A stretch of DNA of 64,000 nucleotides from Pseudonocardia oroxyli. GTDB lineage: Bacteria > Actinomycetota > Actinomycetes > Mycobacteriales > Pseudonocardiaceae. Of the stretch, positions 17,077 through 26,243 are shown in pieces. The stretch spans positions 1-64,000 of the forward strand of contig NZ_FNBE01000011.1 of the NCBI RefSeq assembly GCF_900102195.1, given 5' to 3'. The position numbers and the translations under genes were made by a program. Every line of letters begins with the position of its first letter. The first letter of the stretch is position 1. The notes beneath the pieces were generated by a model. That model worked only from the letters and a program-made list of their open reading frames with translations. It was not told the DNA's origin and searched no databases.

Positions 17077-19208
17077 CGCGGGATCTCCTGAACTGCGTAG
17101 TCGTTGAGGACGAGGTCGCCCTCGTCCTCAAGGAGGGGTTCGCCGCAGGTGTCGACGGCGTGGTCGTTGAGGACGTCGAGGGCCCCGTCCGGCAGGAGCC
17201 CGTGGCTTTCGGCGAGCTGGGCGAACTCGGCGCGGCCCCACGTCGAGCGTTCCAGCACGGCGAGGTAGAGCCGTCCGTGCGCCGCGTCGAGACCTGGGAC
17301 CTGACCGGTCTCCTCCTGGGGTGGAGGCAGGACCTCCGTGGGCGGCGCGGGTGCGTCCGTGTCGGCGAAGACCTCGGCGAGAAGTGACGAGACGGCGGCG
17401 GTTCCCGCTGCCGACGCGGCCAGCAGGGCGGGATCGAGGTCGACGGTTCCGGGTGGGGCGGGCTCGACGGTCTCTTTGACGGTGACGCCTGCTCGAGAGT
17501 GCCGGCGACCGGTCCGCTCGACAGGAGCGGCCACGGTGGTCTGGGAGTGCAGTCGGGAGTAGACGTCGTCAGGGTCGAGCCCGAGGAGCTTGTAGATCTT
17601 CCCGAGGGTCTTGACCTCGTCGCCGGAGATCACGCCGTCCGCCGCGGCAACGGCCACGAGCACATCCGCCATGGACCTGCGACGCTCCTCGGGCATCTCC
17701 CGCAGCCGTTTGGTGAGCCCGGTCAGCTTGCTCCCGGTCGCGGTGAGCCAGTGCAGGTGAGCGATGAGCCGCTCGACCTCGCCCGGGGTGAGGGCCAGCG
17801 CGCTGCCCAGATGATCGAGCAGCACCTGCTGCTCGGAGGAGTCGACGTCGCCGTCGGCGGCACTGACGGCGACGGCCAGTTGCAGCAGGGTCGTCGCGGC
17901 GACGTACTCGGTTCCGGCGCTGCGCGGCGGGTCGTAGCTCGCGTCGAACAGCACGACCGGGCCTGCGGAGATCGCGGCGCCGCCGAGTCGGACGTCGGGC
18001 TCGATGCCGATGCCGTGTCGTTCCAGCAGCTGCGCGCAGGCCACGACCTCCTTCTTGGACATCTTCGTGTCCTGCGCGGTGGGCCAGAAGCCGATCAGTT
18101 CGTCCCCGTCGACCACCACGCTGGCGTCGTCGCCCAGCGACGCGCGAGCCCAGGCCAGGAACGTCTCGGCGGGGCCCGATGTCGCCAGTTCGACGGGGAG
18201 CAGCGCAGCAGCGGCGAGGCTGCCCGCCTGGTCCGGGTTGCGCCCGATGAAGCGGCTGTAGGCCTCGAGCTCCTGCGTCACGTCGTCGACCAGCGACTTC
18301 AGCGCGCGGGTCGCTCCTGGTTCCTCGAGGAGGTCGGGTACTCCGTGCAGGTCCACGTCGGCGCCCAGTAGCCCGGCGCTGGCGGGCGAATACTGCAGCC
18401 GCAGCGAAGGCTGCTCCGAGGTGGCGATCAGCCCCTCGCCGTGGCGCTCCTGGTAGCGAATTCGGAAGAGCTGGGTGAATTCCGCGGGACACCGGGTCTG
18501 CGGAGTGCGCGCGTAGATGCTCGGGTGGAACCAACTCCACGACATGGCCCAGTCCGGCGGCACGGGGCGGCCCCCCGCGGCGAATCGGGCGAGGCCGAGG
18601 CGGAGGGCGAGCGGCACCTCCCATTGGTCGCCGACCCCGTATTCGGGGGGACGTGCGGTCGGGCCGTTCTGCAGGAGAACGAGGACGTCCAGGAATCGCT
18701 CGCAGTACCGCCCGAACGCGTTCTCGTTCCCGTACAGCGCCGCGAGACGGCGAACCTCCGCGTCGATCGCCGGGAGTTCTTCTCGGGCGGGGGCGTCGCC
18801 TCCCATGGCATCGACGAGCACTCGGCGTTCGAGGCCGTAGAAGAACAGGAAGACATATCCGAGCGGGACACCGGGATGGCGTCGTCCGTCTGCGAGCCAG
18901 GTCAGATAGGCCGCTCGCGAGGCCGGCGTGATCGACTCGTAGCTGGGCCAGTAGAAGAGGTCCTCGCCGTCCCAGTCCGGACGCCGGCGGTCGACGGCGA
19001 GGGTGGGGTCGATCAGCGCAGGCTCGGTGATCCCACTCTGGGTCTGTAGCCGCTCACCGAGGTAGAGCATTCCTCCGGAGAGCCGAAACCCGACGATGTC
19101 AATGGTCCGGCCCGGTGGAATCCACGCGAATCTCGGGCCCGACGGTCGCGGCGCAGGACGCACGGGTGGGTCCAGTCGGAATCTGTCGAGAAACCCCAGG
19201 ACGGACAC
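17073..19208 (-). CDS. TerB_N/TerB/TerB_C protein (SngA-like)
   Basis: This 711-residue first gene of the defence operon starts at GTG 19208. Residues 35-250 resemble the TerB_N region (RLSGGMLYLGERL, YWPSYESITPASRAAYLTWL, GYVFLFFYGLERR). A central TerB domain (about 460-560) carries paired acidic helices (AVSAADGDVDSSEQQVL; AVAAADGVISGDEVKTLG). The C-terminus (about 610-711) fits TerB_C. TerB domains bind divalent metal and are linked to membrane-associated stress and phage-defence complexes. TerB protein, ATPase and helicase in this order match Shango. No transmembrane helix is seen. Confidence 0.85.
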   Translation of the reverse strand: MSVLGFLDRFRLDPPVRPAPRPSGPRFAWIPPGRTIDIVGFRLSGGMLYLGERLQTQSGITEPALIDPTLAVDRRRPDWDGEDLFYWPSYESITPASRAAYLTWLADGRRHPGVPLGYVFLFFYGLERRVLVDAMGGDAPAREELPAIDAEVRRLAALYGNENAFGRYCERFLDVLVLLQNGPTARPPEYGVGDQWEVPLALRLGLARFAAGGRPVPPDWAMSWSWFHPSIYARTPQTRCPAEFTQLFRIRYQERHGEGLIATSEQPSLRLQYSPASAGLLGADVDLHGVPDLLEEPGATRALKSLVDDVTQELEAYSRFIGRNPDQAGSLAAAALLPVELATSGPAETFLAWARASLGDDASVVVDGDELIGFWPTAQDTKMSKKEVVACAQLLERHGIGIEPDVRLGGAAISAGPVVLFDASYDPPRSAGTEYVAATTLLQLAVAVSAADGDVDSSEQQVLLDHLGSALALTPGEVERLIAHLHWLTATGSKLTGLTKRLREMPEERRRSMADVLVAVAAADGVISGDEVKTLGKIYKLLGLDPDDVYSRLHSQTTVAAPVERTGRRHSRAGVTVKETVEPAPPGTVDLDPALLAASAAGTAAVSSLLAEVFADTDAPAPPTEVLPPPQEETGQVPGLDAAHGRLYLAVLERSTWGRAEFAQLAESHGLLPDGALDVLNDHAVDTCGEPLLEDEGDLVLNDYAVQEIPR

Positions 19209-19354
19209 CCCCCATGCCGGTCGGTGGCTCTCTGGACGCGAACGCTACCGATTCTGTGATCGACCGCCGAGTATGTACCACTATCGAGTGACTTCGATCA
19301 GGGGGCCCGGCCGATGCCGGTCAGCGGCCCGACCCCGGCACGTGATCATCAGTT

Positions 19355-20473
19355 GTGGGGATGACCGGTAACGCATGGATCGCTCTCGGGCGATGGCGAG
19401 TCAGGCGACCGAAAGGCTGGCGTGTGGTGGACACGACGGAACTCGATGCCCTCTCGGACGAGGAGCGGATCGTCGCGGCGGCGTGGCTCGTACGCGCTCT
19501 GGCGCAGACACGCTCGGATTCCAGGGGGACGCGAGCCGCTGCGATCGAGAGCCTTCTGCTCTCCGCCCTCGACTCCGTCGTTGACACGGCGGCGGACGAA
19601 ACATGGGCGAGGGAGCTCGCCGCAGAGCTGCGTAGGACCGACCCCGAGCTTCGGGTCAGCGTCTTGGCCGATGCCGCGGTGTCCGTCGCCGCCCAGCTCG
19701 AAGGTAGCCGTCGGTCACTGGTGGTCCTCGTCCAGCTGACCTCCACACTGTTCACCGCTGGAGTGCGGTCACGGTTGACGGAGGCCATCGCGCGCGAGGC
19801 GACCACCGCCCTACCCGGGCTCAGGTCATCGGATGCCGACTATGTCATCCGGACGTTCGGCGACCTGCGACGTCGACTCGCCCGCAAGGAGATCAAGTGG
19901 GGTCGTGCTGCTGCGGTCTCCGCGGTGGGCGTCGGGATCGGCGTGGTGACCATGGGCGTCGCGGCGCCCGTGATCGGCGCGTTCGTCGGGGGGTCGCTTC
20001 TGGCAGGCGGGCTCACCGGAGCGGCCGCGACTTCGGCCGGTCTGGCCACACTCGGCGGCGGCTCGATCGCCGCAGGCGGGTTCGGTGTCGCGGGCGGTAC
20101 AGCACTGCTGACGGGGCTCGGCGGCCTCTCCGGCCTCGGGCTGGGAGCGTTGGGGGCGCGCCTGGCCGGCTGGGGTATCGGCCTCGTGCTCGCCGACGCG
20201 CTGCGACTCGCCGTCCTGGCGCACGTCCTGCTTCGTGAGGACGAAGCCGACGACCAGTTGGCCCGCCGAGTCGTGATGACGCTGAGGGCGCGTCTGACGC
20301 AGCTGAGCGGCGCGATCGACGCGCTGAAGGCGAAGCTCGACGAGGCCACCGCCGAGAATCGGCGACTCACGAAGGAGAACGAGTGGCTCAAGGCCGCACT
20401 CGACGACGCTCGACGTGCGGAATCCACCCTGCGCTCCGCGCTGCAGGACGCTGAGGTCGAGGCGGCGGCGTGA
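19355..20473 (+). CDS. Glycine-rich membrane / coiled-coil protein of defence island
   Basis: It starts divergently 146 bases from the TerB_N gene. Starts are possible at GTG 19355, ATG 19361 or, with a GAAAGG ribosome site, GTG 19423/19426 (VDTTELDALSDEERIVAAAWL). A helical N-terminal region is followed by residues 180-290, a long glycine/alanine-rich hydrophobic stretch (VGVGIGVVTMGVAAPVIGAF, LLTGLGGLSGLGLGALGARL), like glycine-zipper pore or membrane-inserting segments. A C-terminal coiled coil (LKAKLDEATAENRRLTKEN) ends the protein. No family is recognised. Membrane insertion could serve an abortive-infection effector, which is inference only. Confidence 0.75.
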   Translation: MGMTGNAWIALGRWRVRRPKGWRVVDTTELDALSDEERIVAAAWLVRALAQTRSDSRGTRAAAIESLLLSALDSVVDTAADETWARELAAELRRTDPELRVSVLADAAVSVAAQLEGSRRSLVVLVQLTSTLFTAGVRSRLTEAIAREATTALPGLRSSDADYVIRTFGDLRRRLARKEIKWGRAAAVSAVGVGIGVVTMGVAAPVIGAFVGGSLLAGGLTGAAATSAGLATLGGGSIAAGGFGVAGGTALLTGLGGLSGLGLGALGARLAGWGIGLVLADALRLAVLAHVLLREDEADDQLARRVVMTLRARLTQLSGAIDALKAKLDEATAENRRLTKENEWLKAALDDARRAESTLRSALQDAEVEAAA

Positions 20474-21543
20474 TCGACCGACAGGTCCTCGAGGAGCTCG
20501 CCACCCTCAGCGACGGGATCGATGCGGTGCAGGCCACCGTGTCCGAGCTCCTGGACGGCGCCCCCTCCGTCGCGGTCTCGCCTGTCCCCAGCGGCGACCT
20601 CGGGGCCCGCCTCCTGGCCGCGCTCGACGACGACCAACGAGCACGCTTCGAGCAGTGGCAGACTCGCGAGCGCCTCCACTGGGACGGCGCCGACATGGCG
20701 GTCGTCGGGCTCGCAGGCATCACCGGCGTCCTGGCGACCTGGTTCGACAGCCCGACGGATCGGGCGGTGCGTCTCGCCCTGCGCAGACTCGGCGCCACCC
20801 GGCTCATGCGAGCGTGGGAACGCGACGCCAAGCGCATGGCGATGGATCACATGGGCCCCGGGTTCGGCGGCTCGGCCCACCGCGTCCGGTCCTCGGGTCA
20901 CGACATCGGACGGCCGCTGGCGGCGCTCTCTCAGATCCTCAACGGACAGTTCGTCGGGTACCGGTGGGACGACGGAGTACGGGAGCAGGTGACCGTCGAC
21001 GGGTTCGCCGTCCCCGACGACCTCGTCGGCGCCCTGCAGCTCTGGACCAAGCACCTCGCGGCGGACCTGGTCACGACCATGAGCCTGCCGCTCCCCGGCT
21101 GGACGATGCTCAATCAGCTACCCGACCGTGACCTCCGCCGGTTCGTCCACGACGTCTACCGAGGAACGGCACCCGGGGAAGGACTCAATCTCCGCTCCGG
21201 TGTGATCAGCCCCTCGCTCTCGTCGGCCGTCGTCGAGATCATCGTGCACACCCACGTCCACGCCACAGCTCTCGACAGACGAGGAACCGCCGTTCTCACG
21301 GCCGACGAGCGCCGGCTGCGGGATGAGCTGTTGTTGGCGGCTCACGCTGTGACCGCAGCGGCCGCGGTCGGGAAGACCACCACGCGGGCCGCCGTGCTCC
21401 CGATCAAGTCGATGTCGATCCGACACCTGAACATGCCCGCGCTCGCACGCGTCGGGCTCCTCGGGGTCGGGCTGCTCATCGACCACCGCCGACGCAGACA
21501 CACCGCGGCCCCGAGCTGGAGCGACCTCGCACACGCCGATTGA
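20470..21543 (+). CDS. Hypothetical protein coupled to glycine-rich membrane protein
   Basis: GTG 20470 overlaps the upstream stop by four bases (GTGA), so the two are translationally coupled and probably partners. The 357-residue sequence has a possible membrane-active segment (MAVVGLAGITGVLATWF) near residue 78 and another hydrophobic segment (LARVGLLGVGLLI) near residue 325. The middle is a histidine-rich helical part (VVEIIVHTHVHATALD, RMAMDHMGPGFGG). No catalytic motif is identified. The pair is divergent from the Shango-like operon and inside the same element, so it may be a separate defence module or a regulator/effector of the operon. Confidence 0.72.
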   Translation: MIDRQVLEELATLSDGIDAVQATVSELLDGAPSVAVSPVPSGDLGARLLAALDDDQRARFEQWQTRERLHWDGADMAVVGLAGITGVLATWFDSPTDRAVRLALRRLGATRLMRAWERDAKRMAMDHMGPGFGGSAHRVRSSGHDIGRPLAALSQILNGQFVGYRWDDGVREQVTVDGFAVPDDLVGALQLWTKHLAADLVTTMSLPLPGWTMLNQLPDRDLRRFVHDVYRGTAPGEGLNLRSGVISPSLSSAVVEIIVHTHVHATALDRRGTAVLTADERRLRDELLLAAHAVTAAAAVGKTTTRAAVLPIKSMSIRHLNMPALARVGLLGVGLLIDHRRRRHTAAPSWSDLAHAD

Positions 21544-21546
21544 GGC

Positions 21547-22299
21547 GTGTCACCGTTCGAATGGCCACGGCAGCTGTCCCCGCTCCCCCGGCACGCTCCT
21601 GACGAGGACTCATCAGTCTTGACGACCGGCCGTAATAGGATGTTTCCGGCACCCGACACGTCAGTTGTGAGCCCCGAGCAGCAGCACTTCGTCACGCACG
21701 AGCCTTCGACCGACCGGTTTCCCACCATCCCGTCTCCGCGCTCACCGCAGCCCGCGACTGAGCCGTCCAAGCCTGCTCGCGGACGTGGCCCGCTGATCGC
21801 CGCGGTCGTGGTCCTGCTCGTCCTCGTCGGCGTCCTCGGTGGACTCCTCCTGGTGAACGGGGACGACAGCGGGCAGGGCACCGCGGTCCAGGCTGCGCCG
21901 CTGGTCACCGCCGCGCCGACGACGACCGCCTCGGCGTCTGCGGCGGCAAACCGGCGAGTCTGCATCGACTTCGACGCCCGAGGCGGCGCGCTCTATACGC
22001 TGTTCGTCGTGCCGATGATGGCCGGCGACGGCGGGCGAGCGAGCGTGAACGTCGATATCGCTCAGATGCGGCGAGCCACTGCAACGGTGGCGCAGCTTCG
22101 CTCAGCGGATCTGGGTGCGGCGAGTCCCTCGATCGCTGATGAAGGAGAGCGTCTCATCGCGGCCGCGGACGCGCTCGGCCTCTACCCCAACACGGACGGC
22201 ACCGCGCTGCTGACCGCCTTCGTCGGACTGGCCGTCGAATGTCAGAAGGCCAACCACAAGCCGTCCTGGTTCGACGCCAATGAACTCGCCTCCACGTGA
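21547..22299 (+). CDS. Membrane-anchored extracytoplasmic hypothetical protein
   Basis: The frame opens at GTG 21547. In-frame ATG 21640 and GTG 21667 are alternative starts and no ribosome site decides. A proline/serine-rich cytoplasmic part leads to one membrane helix (LIAAVVVLLVLVGVLGGLLL), then a Thr/Ala linker and a soluble domain of about 110 residues (CIDFDARGGALYTLFVVPMM...) with two cysteines. Topology is inside-to-outside. No family is recognised. It is the last gene before attR, three bases after the preceding gene, so it may share that transcript. Confidence 0.65.
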   Translation: MSPFEWPRQLSPLPRHAPDEDSSVLTTGRNRMFPAPDTSVVSPEQQHFVTHEPSTDRFPTIPSPRSPQPATEPSKPARGRGPLIAAVVVLLVLVGVLGGLLLVNGDDSGQGTAVQAAPLVTAAPTTTASASAAANRRVCIDFDARGGALYTLFVVPMMAGDGGRASVNVDIAQMRRATATVAQLRSADLGAASPSIADEGERLIAAADALGLYPNTDGTALLTAFVGLAVECQKANHKPSWFDANELAST

Positions 22300-22518
22300 G
22301 CCCAGCGCCGGGCGAGGCGCTCACCCCGCCCGGCGCAGAGCACACCAGTAGCCCTAGGCGCGACGCGGCGACTCCTCGGCGAGGACTCGTCGACCCACCA
22401 GCTCCTGGGACCAACGTGGGACCAGCCGTGGTAAGCGCCGGTGCACGACCTGGACGAATCGAACGGCATGCATGGTGGTAGCAGCGCTCTGACGTGCAGA
22501 AACGCATTCGGGGCTCGA

Positions 22519-22613
22519 CTGGGGGTCAAGGGGTAGCAGGTTCAAATCCTGTCGTCCCGACGGTCGGCAGAGGCCGGTGGTTTCTCGACGGAGCCACCGG
22601 CCTTCGTCGTTTC
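22519..22613 (+). repeat. attR: tRNA-Pro 3' end plus terminator (direct repeat copy 2)
   Basis: Right copy of the 95-bp repeat, 14,439 bases from attL. It contains the same tRNA-Pro 3' half (22519-22560). Upstream here is CTCGACTGGGGGTCAAG, which keeps most of an anticodon stem, but no D arm or 5' acceptor strand follows the tRNA pattern. Confidence 0.88.
22572..22602 (+). terminator. tRNA terminator hairpin at attR
   Basis: This is the identical copy of the 9-bp stem hairpin found at attL, placed directly after the tRNA-Pro 3' end. Confidence 0.7.
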
Positions 22614-22639
22614 CACCTGTGGAAACGAGGGACCAAACC

Positions 22640-23190
22640 CACCAGACCAACCTGAACGCCAGGACATCACCTTCGACAGCTTCTCGGCCACCGCGTCGAG
22701 GACCCGGTCGAACTGAGCGTGCACCCGACGCGGCGTCGGGTCGGTCGTAGACCGAGTGCAACAACTCCCGCATCCACGGCCAGGACGACTTCGGGGTCGC
22801 CGCCATCAGGCTCGCGGCGTAGTGCGTGCGGCAGCGCCGCCAGGCCGCTCCGGGCAACGTCGCCCGATCGCCGACACCAGCCCCGCGTGAGCGTCGGAGG
22901 TGACCAGCCGTAGCCCGCTCAACCCACGGGCGGTGAGATCGCGGGAGACCCCAGCCAGTCGGCGCCGTCCTCGCCGAGGACACCTGCGGGGAGATGGTCT
23001 CCCGGTGCCCGTCCCCGTTCACTCCGGTGGCGAGCGGGGCCGCGGACGTTGACCGCCCGCCCTCACACTGAGCACCCGGGCGTCCGCGGCGACGAACGGG
23101 TGGGGCCCGGGGTCGAGCGGCCCAGGGACTCGACGACCTCCTCCATCCGACGAGTCGAGACCCCGAGCAGGCAGTAGGTCGTCACGACCG
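22640..23190 (-). pseudogene. IS256-family (mutator) transposase remnant, C-terminal part
   Basis: Frames shift repeatedly, but recognisable mutator-type transposase pieces occur in order on the minus strand: YCLLGVSTRRMEEVVESLG near 23160, a zone around the central acidic residue, RCRTHYAASLMAATPKSSWP near 22800, and HAQFDRVLDAVAEKLSKV near 22700. The C-terminus is lost before attR. The matching N-terminus lies at 23935-24141, separated by an IS110 remnant. Confidence 0.75.
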
Positions 23191-23193
23191 TGC

Positions 23194-23763
23194 TCAGTTC
23201 TCGTTCGGCGCTCCCACTGCCAGATGCTCCTCTGCACTGTCAAGTGCGTGGGATGCGGAGAAGTCGGCGAGGACGGCCGCGTGGACCTCACGGACGAGGA
23301 AGCGCTTCAGACACCGCATGATGTCCTTCTTGGACAGACCTTGCGCGGTGCGTCGTGCGACAGAGGTGCGGGTGGGTTCGTGGTAGCGCAGGCGGGTCAC
23401 CAGCGCCATGTGCAGGGCCGCGTTCGCCGCCCGGTCACCACCGCGGTTGAGACGGTGGCGATCGCGACGTCCGCCTGCCGTCGCCGAGCACGACGGTCGG
23501 GCTGGTCGACCTCGACTACCTGCACCCGGTGCTCTGACAGGGCTGTGGCCAGCCCGGCGCCATAGGCGCCAGTTCCTTCCACTCCGACCAGAGCGACGTG
23601 CCCGAAGGACTTGAGCCAGCCGACCAGCTGGACGTAGCCGGCTCTGGTGGCCGGGAACTCCCGGTCGCCGAGGAACTCGGCCGAGTCCGTCGACCGTGGC
23701 GGCACGGTGGGTCCTGCCGTGGGTGTCGACGCCGCCGTAGATCTCTTCCGTCGTGCTGGCCAC
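23194..23763 (-). pseudogene. IS110-family transposase remnant
   Basis: ATG 23763 opens with EEIYGGVDTHGRTHRAATVD, the DEDD-type N-terminus of IS110 transposases. After a frameshift the sequence continues FGHVALVGVEGTGAYGAGL in another frame, then jumps to the C-terminal part (NAALHMALVTRLRYHEPTRT, GLSKKDIMRCLKRFLVREV). The transposase_20 middle, including the conserved serine region, is deleted. A full protein would have about 400 residues. It sits inside the split IS256 remnant. Confidence 0.78.
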
Positions 23764-23934
23764 GCTCGTCCTGCCGTTCTCTCGTGCGAACCCGGTGCCA
23801 CGGGCCCGGACGGGAGGCGGACACGACGGTGACGGGGCGCCGGGGTCAAGCTCCTATGAGGTCACGACGCCCGCCCGGGCCCGTGCGAGAGCAGGCAGCG
23901 GTCCCGTCGACGGATCTGGCTGACGACACCGCGG

Positions 23935-24141
23935 TCAGTCAGGGAACGAGTCAGACGCGAGCGGCCTGCTCTCGCTGATCATTCTCACTGTCGGCCACGT
24001 CGCCCCACCCACGGCGTCCGCGTCCGCGGACATCAGGGTGTCGATGAATGTCGTGGTCATCTGGAACAGCAGGTCGGGACTCGCCCGGGAAAGCTGCTCG
24101 TGCAGGAACTCGGAGGGGTCGATACTGGAAGGTGCGGTCAT
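23935..24141 (-). pseudogene. IS256-family transposase remnant, N-terminal part
   Basis: From ATG 24141, with AGGAG upstream, the first 47 residues (SSIDPSEFLHEQLSRASPDL, MTTTFIDTLMSADADAV) match the start of mutator-type transposases. Similarity stops near 24000. Together with 22640-23190 it is one element interrupted by the IS110 remnant. Confidence 0.72.
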
Positions 24142-24246
24142 CGCGTGGAACTCCTGAAGCTCTGTGGAAGGTCTCCGGAAGATCACGCGGTGGCCGGCCC
24201 TACCCCTCTACGCCACGGCCCTGACCGTGAGAGAAGGCGAGCCGAC

Positions 24247-24696
24247 ATGAGCGACGAAGCCCCCTCGGTATCGCTCGGGCGAGGCGAGGAACTAATCGAG
24301 GAGGCGTCCCGCCTCCGGTTAGGGATCGCACGACTCCAGCGCAGAATTCGCATCGACAGCGGGGACTCCCCCCTGCAGCTTGCAGTCCTGTCCACCATCG
24401 AGCTCCATGGCGCATTGCGAGTGTCCGAGCTGGCGAAGATCGAAGCCGTCAGTGTCGCAACGATGTCACGCGTGGTAACTGCGCTCTGTGAGAAAGCTCT
24501 GGTCGAACGTACTGCCGACCCCTTGGACGGCCGAGGCAAGCTCGTCGCACTGTCCCACGTCGGTCGCGCTCGGCTACAGGAGACTCGATCGCTGCGGACA
24601 ACGCTGGTCGCTCGCAGATTGAGCCGACTCGACGAAGAACACCGTGCTGCGATCCGTGCGGCGCTGCCCGCCATCGAATCGCTACTCAACGAGTGA
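24247..24696 (+). CDS. MarR-family transcriptional regulator
   Basis: The 149-residue protein starts at ATG 24247 behind GAAGGCGAG. The winged-helix core is clear: QLAVLSTIELHGALRVSEL, then the recognition region VSVATMSRVVTALCEKALVE, then the wing RTADPLDGRGKLVALSHVG and a helical dimerization tail. MarR dimers usually repress adjacent genes and release DNA on binding phenolic or other ligands. No obvious target gene lies beside it, since the flanks are a transposase remnant and an oppositely oriented hypothetical gene. It may act elsewhere or be a stranded regulator. Confidence 0.88.
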   Translation: MSDEAPSVSLGRGEELIEEASRLRLGIARLQRRIRIDSGDSPLQLAVLSTIELHGALRVSELAKIEAVSVATMSRVVTALCEKALVERTADPLDGRGKLVALSHVGRARLQETRSLRTTLVARRLSRLDEEHRAAIRAALPAIESLLNE

Positions 24697-24840
24697 CGAT
24701 CCGCCGCCGACCACCCACTCCGACAATTGAGCATCACCAATCTCCTTGTGATCCTCCGACCGGGGCGGACGCTCGACCGAACGTGGCTTGCCGAATTCCT
24801 CATAGCAACCAGCCGGCGGCCTGCGTCTCGAACGCGACGA

Positions 24841-25341
24841 TCAGTCGTCATGCACGAACCGGTAGACGGAGCCCTCCACGGTCCACTCGCGACCGATGTC
24901 ATCGACAGGGAGCGTGAGTGCACGGCGCATCAGCCGCCTGCTCGCCAGTCGCCGAACGTGCGCATCCAGGGTGGGCTCAGTGACCGGGACAGCACGGCCG
25001 GTCAGCATGAGGCTCGGCGGTCGGCCAGAAGAGGTGATCTCGCCGAACACGAGAGACAGGGTGCCCCGTCGAGGCGACATCGAGGTTGTGACGCCGATCA
25101 GATAGAGCTGCCCGTCCATCAGCACATGTCCGCGAACAGATCCGATGGTGCGACCCCTGCCTCTCGGGTCGACTAAGAGACAACTGTCGGCTGCATCGAT
25201 TCGACGCCCGATCTGGCCTAGGCGACCGCTATGCCATGCTCCCCCGTGGAATGCGAACCAGCAGGCTGCCTCGGCCACCGTCGTTGGTTCGCCGACGCCG
25301 AACCGTCTGCGAGTTGCAAGAGGACTGCCACTCACCGACAT
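24841..25341 (-). CDS. Hypothetical protein
   Basis: This 166-residue frame from ATG 25341 has balanced composition. Beta-rich segments such as SCLLVDPRGRGRTIGSVRG and HVLMDGQLYLIGVTTSMSP lead to a helical tail (AHVRRLASRRLMRRALTLPV). The early segment ACWFAFHGGAWHSGRLGQIG resembles the strand/turn opening of small split-barrel flavin-binding proteins, but this is too weak to name a family. It is monocistronic between a MarR gene and an IS630 remnant, which leaves its job unclear. Confidence 0.55.
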   Translation of the reverse strand: MSVSGSPLATRRRFGVGEPTTVAEAACWFAFHGGAWHSGRLGQIGRRIDAADSCLLVDPRGRGRTIGSVRGHVLMDGQLYLIGVTTSMSPRRGTLSLVFGEITSSGRPPSLMLTGRAVPVTEPTLDAHVRRLASRRLMRRALTLPVDDIGREWTVEGSVYRFVHDD

Positions 25342-25599
25342 ATCGTCGAGGCCAATCTGATCGACCGGCAGAGACTTCCTTCCGATTGCCGACCCCGGTC
25401 GACTCTCGACCTCCCAGTGCCGCGACCGGCCACCTCGGGCCTGCAGCGCTCCGCGCTATGGGCCTCCCCCCGCGCCGGCCCGTCCACGACCGGCACCGCA
25501 CTCACCGGTCGCAGCCCATAACAGCGCAGTGATGGGTACATCGGCGTGCTCCGTCCTCGGCGACACTCCACCAGCTCTCGAATATGATAAGCAATCTCG

Positions 25600-26243
25600 C
25601 TATCGCTGTCGAGGTCACCGTCCTGGCGACTCGGCGCCCCAGCGCCGTCCACGCCGCCTGCCACGCGGGCCCCTCACCGCCACAGCTCGGCCGGATCCAG
25701 CAGCTGATCACCCAGACCTTGGAGACCGTGCCCGCCGACGCCACGCACTGGTCGACCCGGTCGATGGCCACCCACCTGGGGCTGTCGCAGTCGACGGTGT
25801 CGCGGGTGTGGCGGGCGTTCGGGCTCGCCGCACAAGACCGAGACCCTGGACACTGTCCAAGGCTCCCGCCCACGCCGGCTACGACCACGTCCGCAACGGC
25901 ACCTCGAGCCTCTGCGCCGCGCTCGACATCGCCACCGGCGAAGTCATCAGGGTCACCGCACCCACGCCACCGTGCCGTCGAGTTCGGCAAGTTCCTGCGC
26001 ACACTGGACCAGCCGGTCCCAGCCGAACTCGACGTGCACCTGGCACTGGACAACGCTGGTTCGCCGAGCCGACCCAAGACGCTGCGGCGCTCCGCACACC
26101 GTTCCGCGACCGAGCTCAACGCCGACGTCCGCGCCTGGATCGACAACCCCAAGCCCTACGTCTGGACCACGACCACAGAGGAGATCCTCGGCCAACGTCG
26201 CCAACTGCTGTCGGAGAATCAAGGACTCAGGACACCGGTCTAG
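25600..26243 (+). pseudogene. IS630-family transposase remnant
   Basis: Plus-strand pieces of an IS630 transposase occur in two frames: THWSTRSMATHLGLSQSTVS (HTH), then in a shifted frame LSKAPAHAGYDHVRNGTSSL and CAALDIATGEV, then VEFGKFLRTLDQPVPAELDV and LDVHLALDN in the first frame, and a tail ending ELNADVRAWIDNPKP. At least two frameshifts break the gene, and the N-terminal HTH portion upstream is missing. It runs into the end of the substrate-binding-protein gene. Confidence 0.75.

Larger units (their letters stand above)
8080..22613. mobile_element. 14.4-kb integrative element in tRNA-Pro with defence cargo
   Basis: Two 95-bp direct repeats, 14,439 bases apart, flank a tyrosine integrase gene next to the left repeat and a defence island. 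The repeats carry the 3' part of a proline tRNA, a classic target for actinobacterial site-specific integration. No replication, relaxase or TraB-like transfer gene is seen inside, so this is a satellite-like genomic island or a stripped integrative element rather than a self-transmissible one. Confidence 0.85.

Noticed and set aside
21619-21641. TTGACG and TAGGAT as a promoter for the 21.5-kb membrane protein
   Set aside because: The spacing is only 11 bp, too short for a sigma-70-type promoter.
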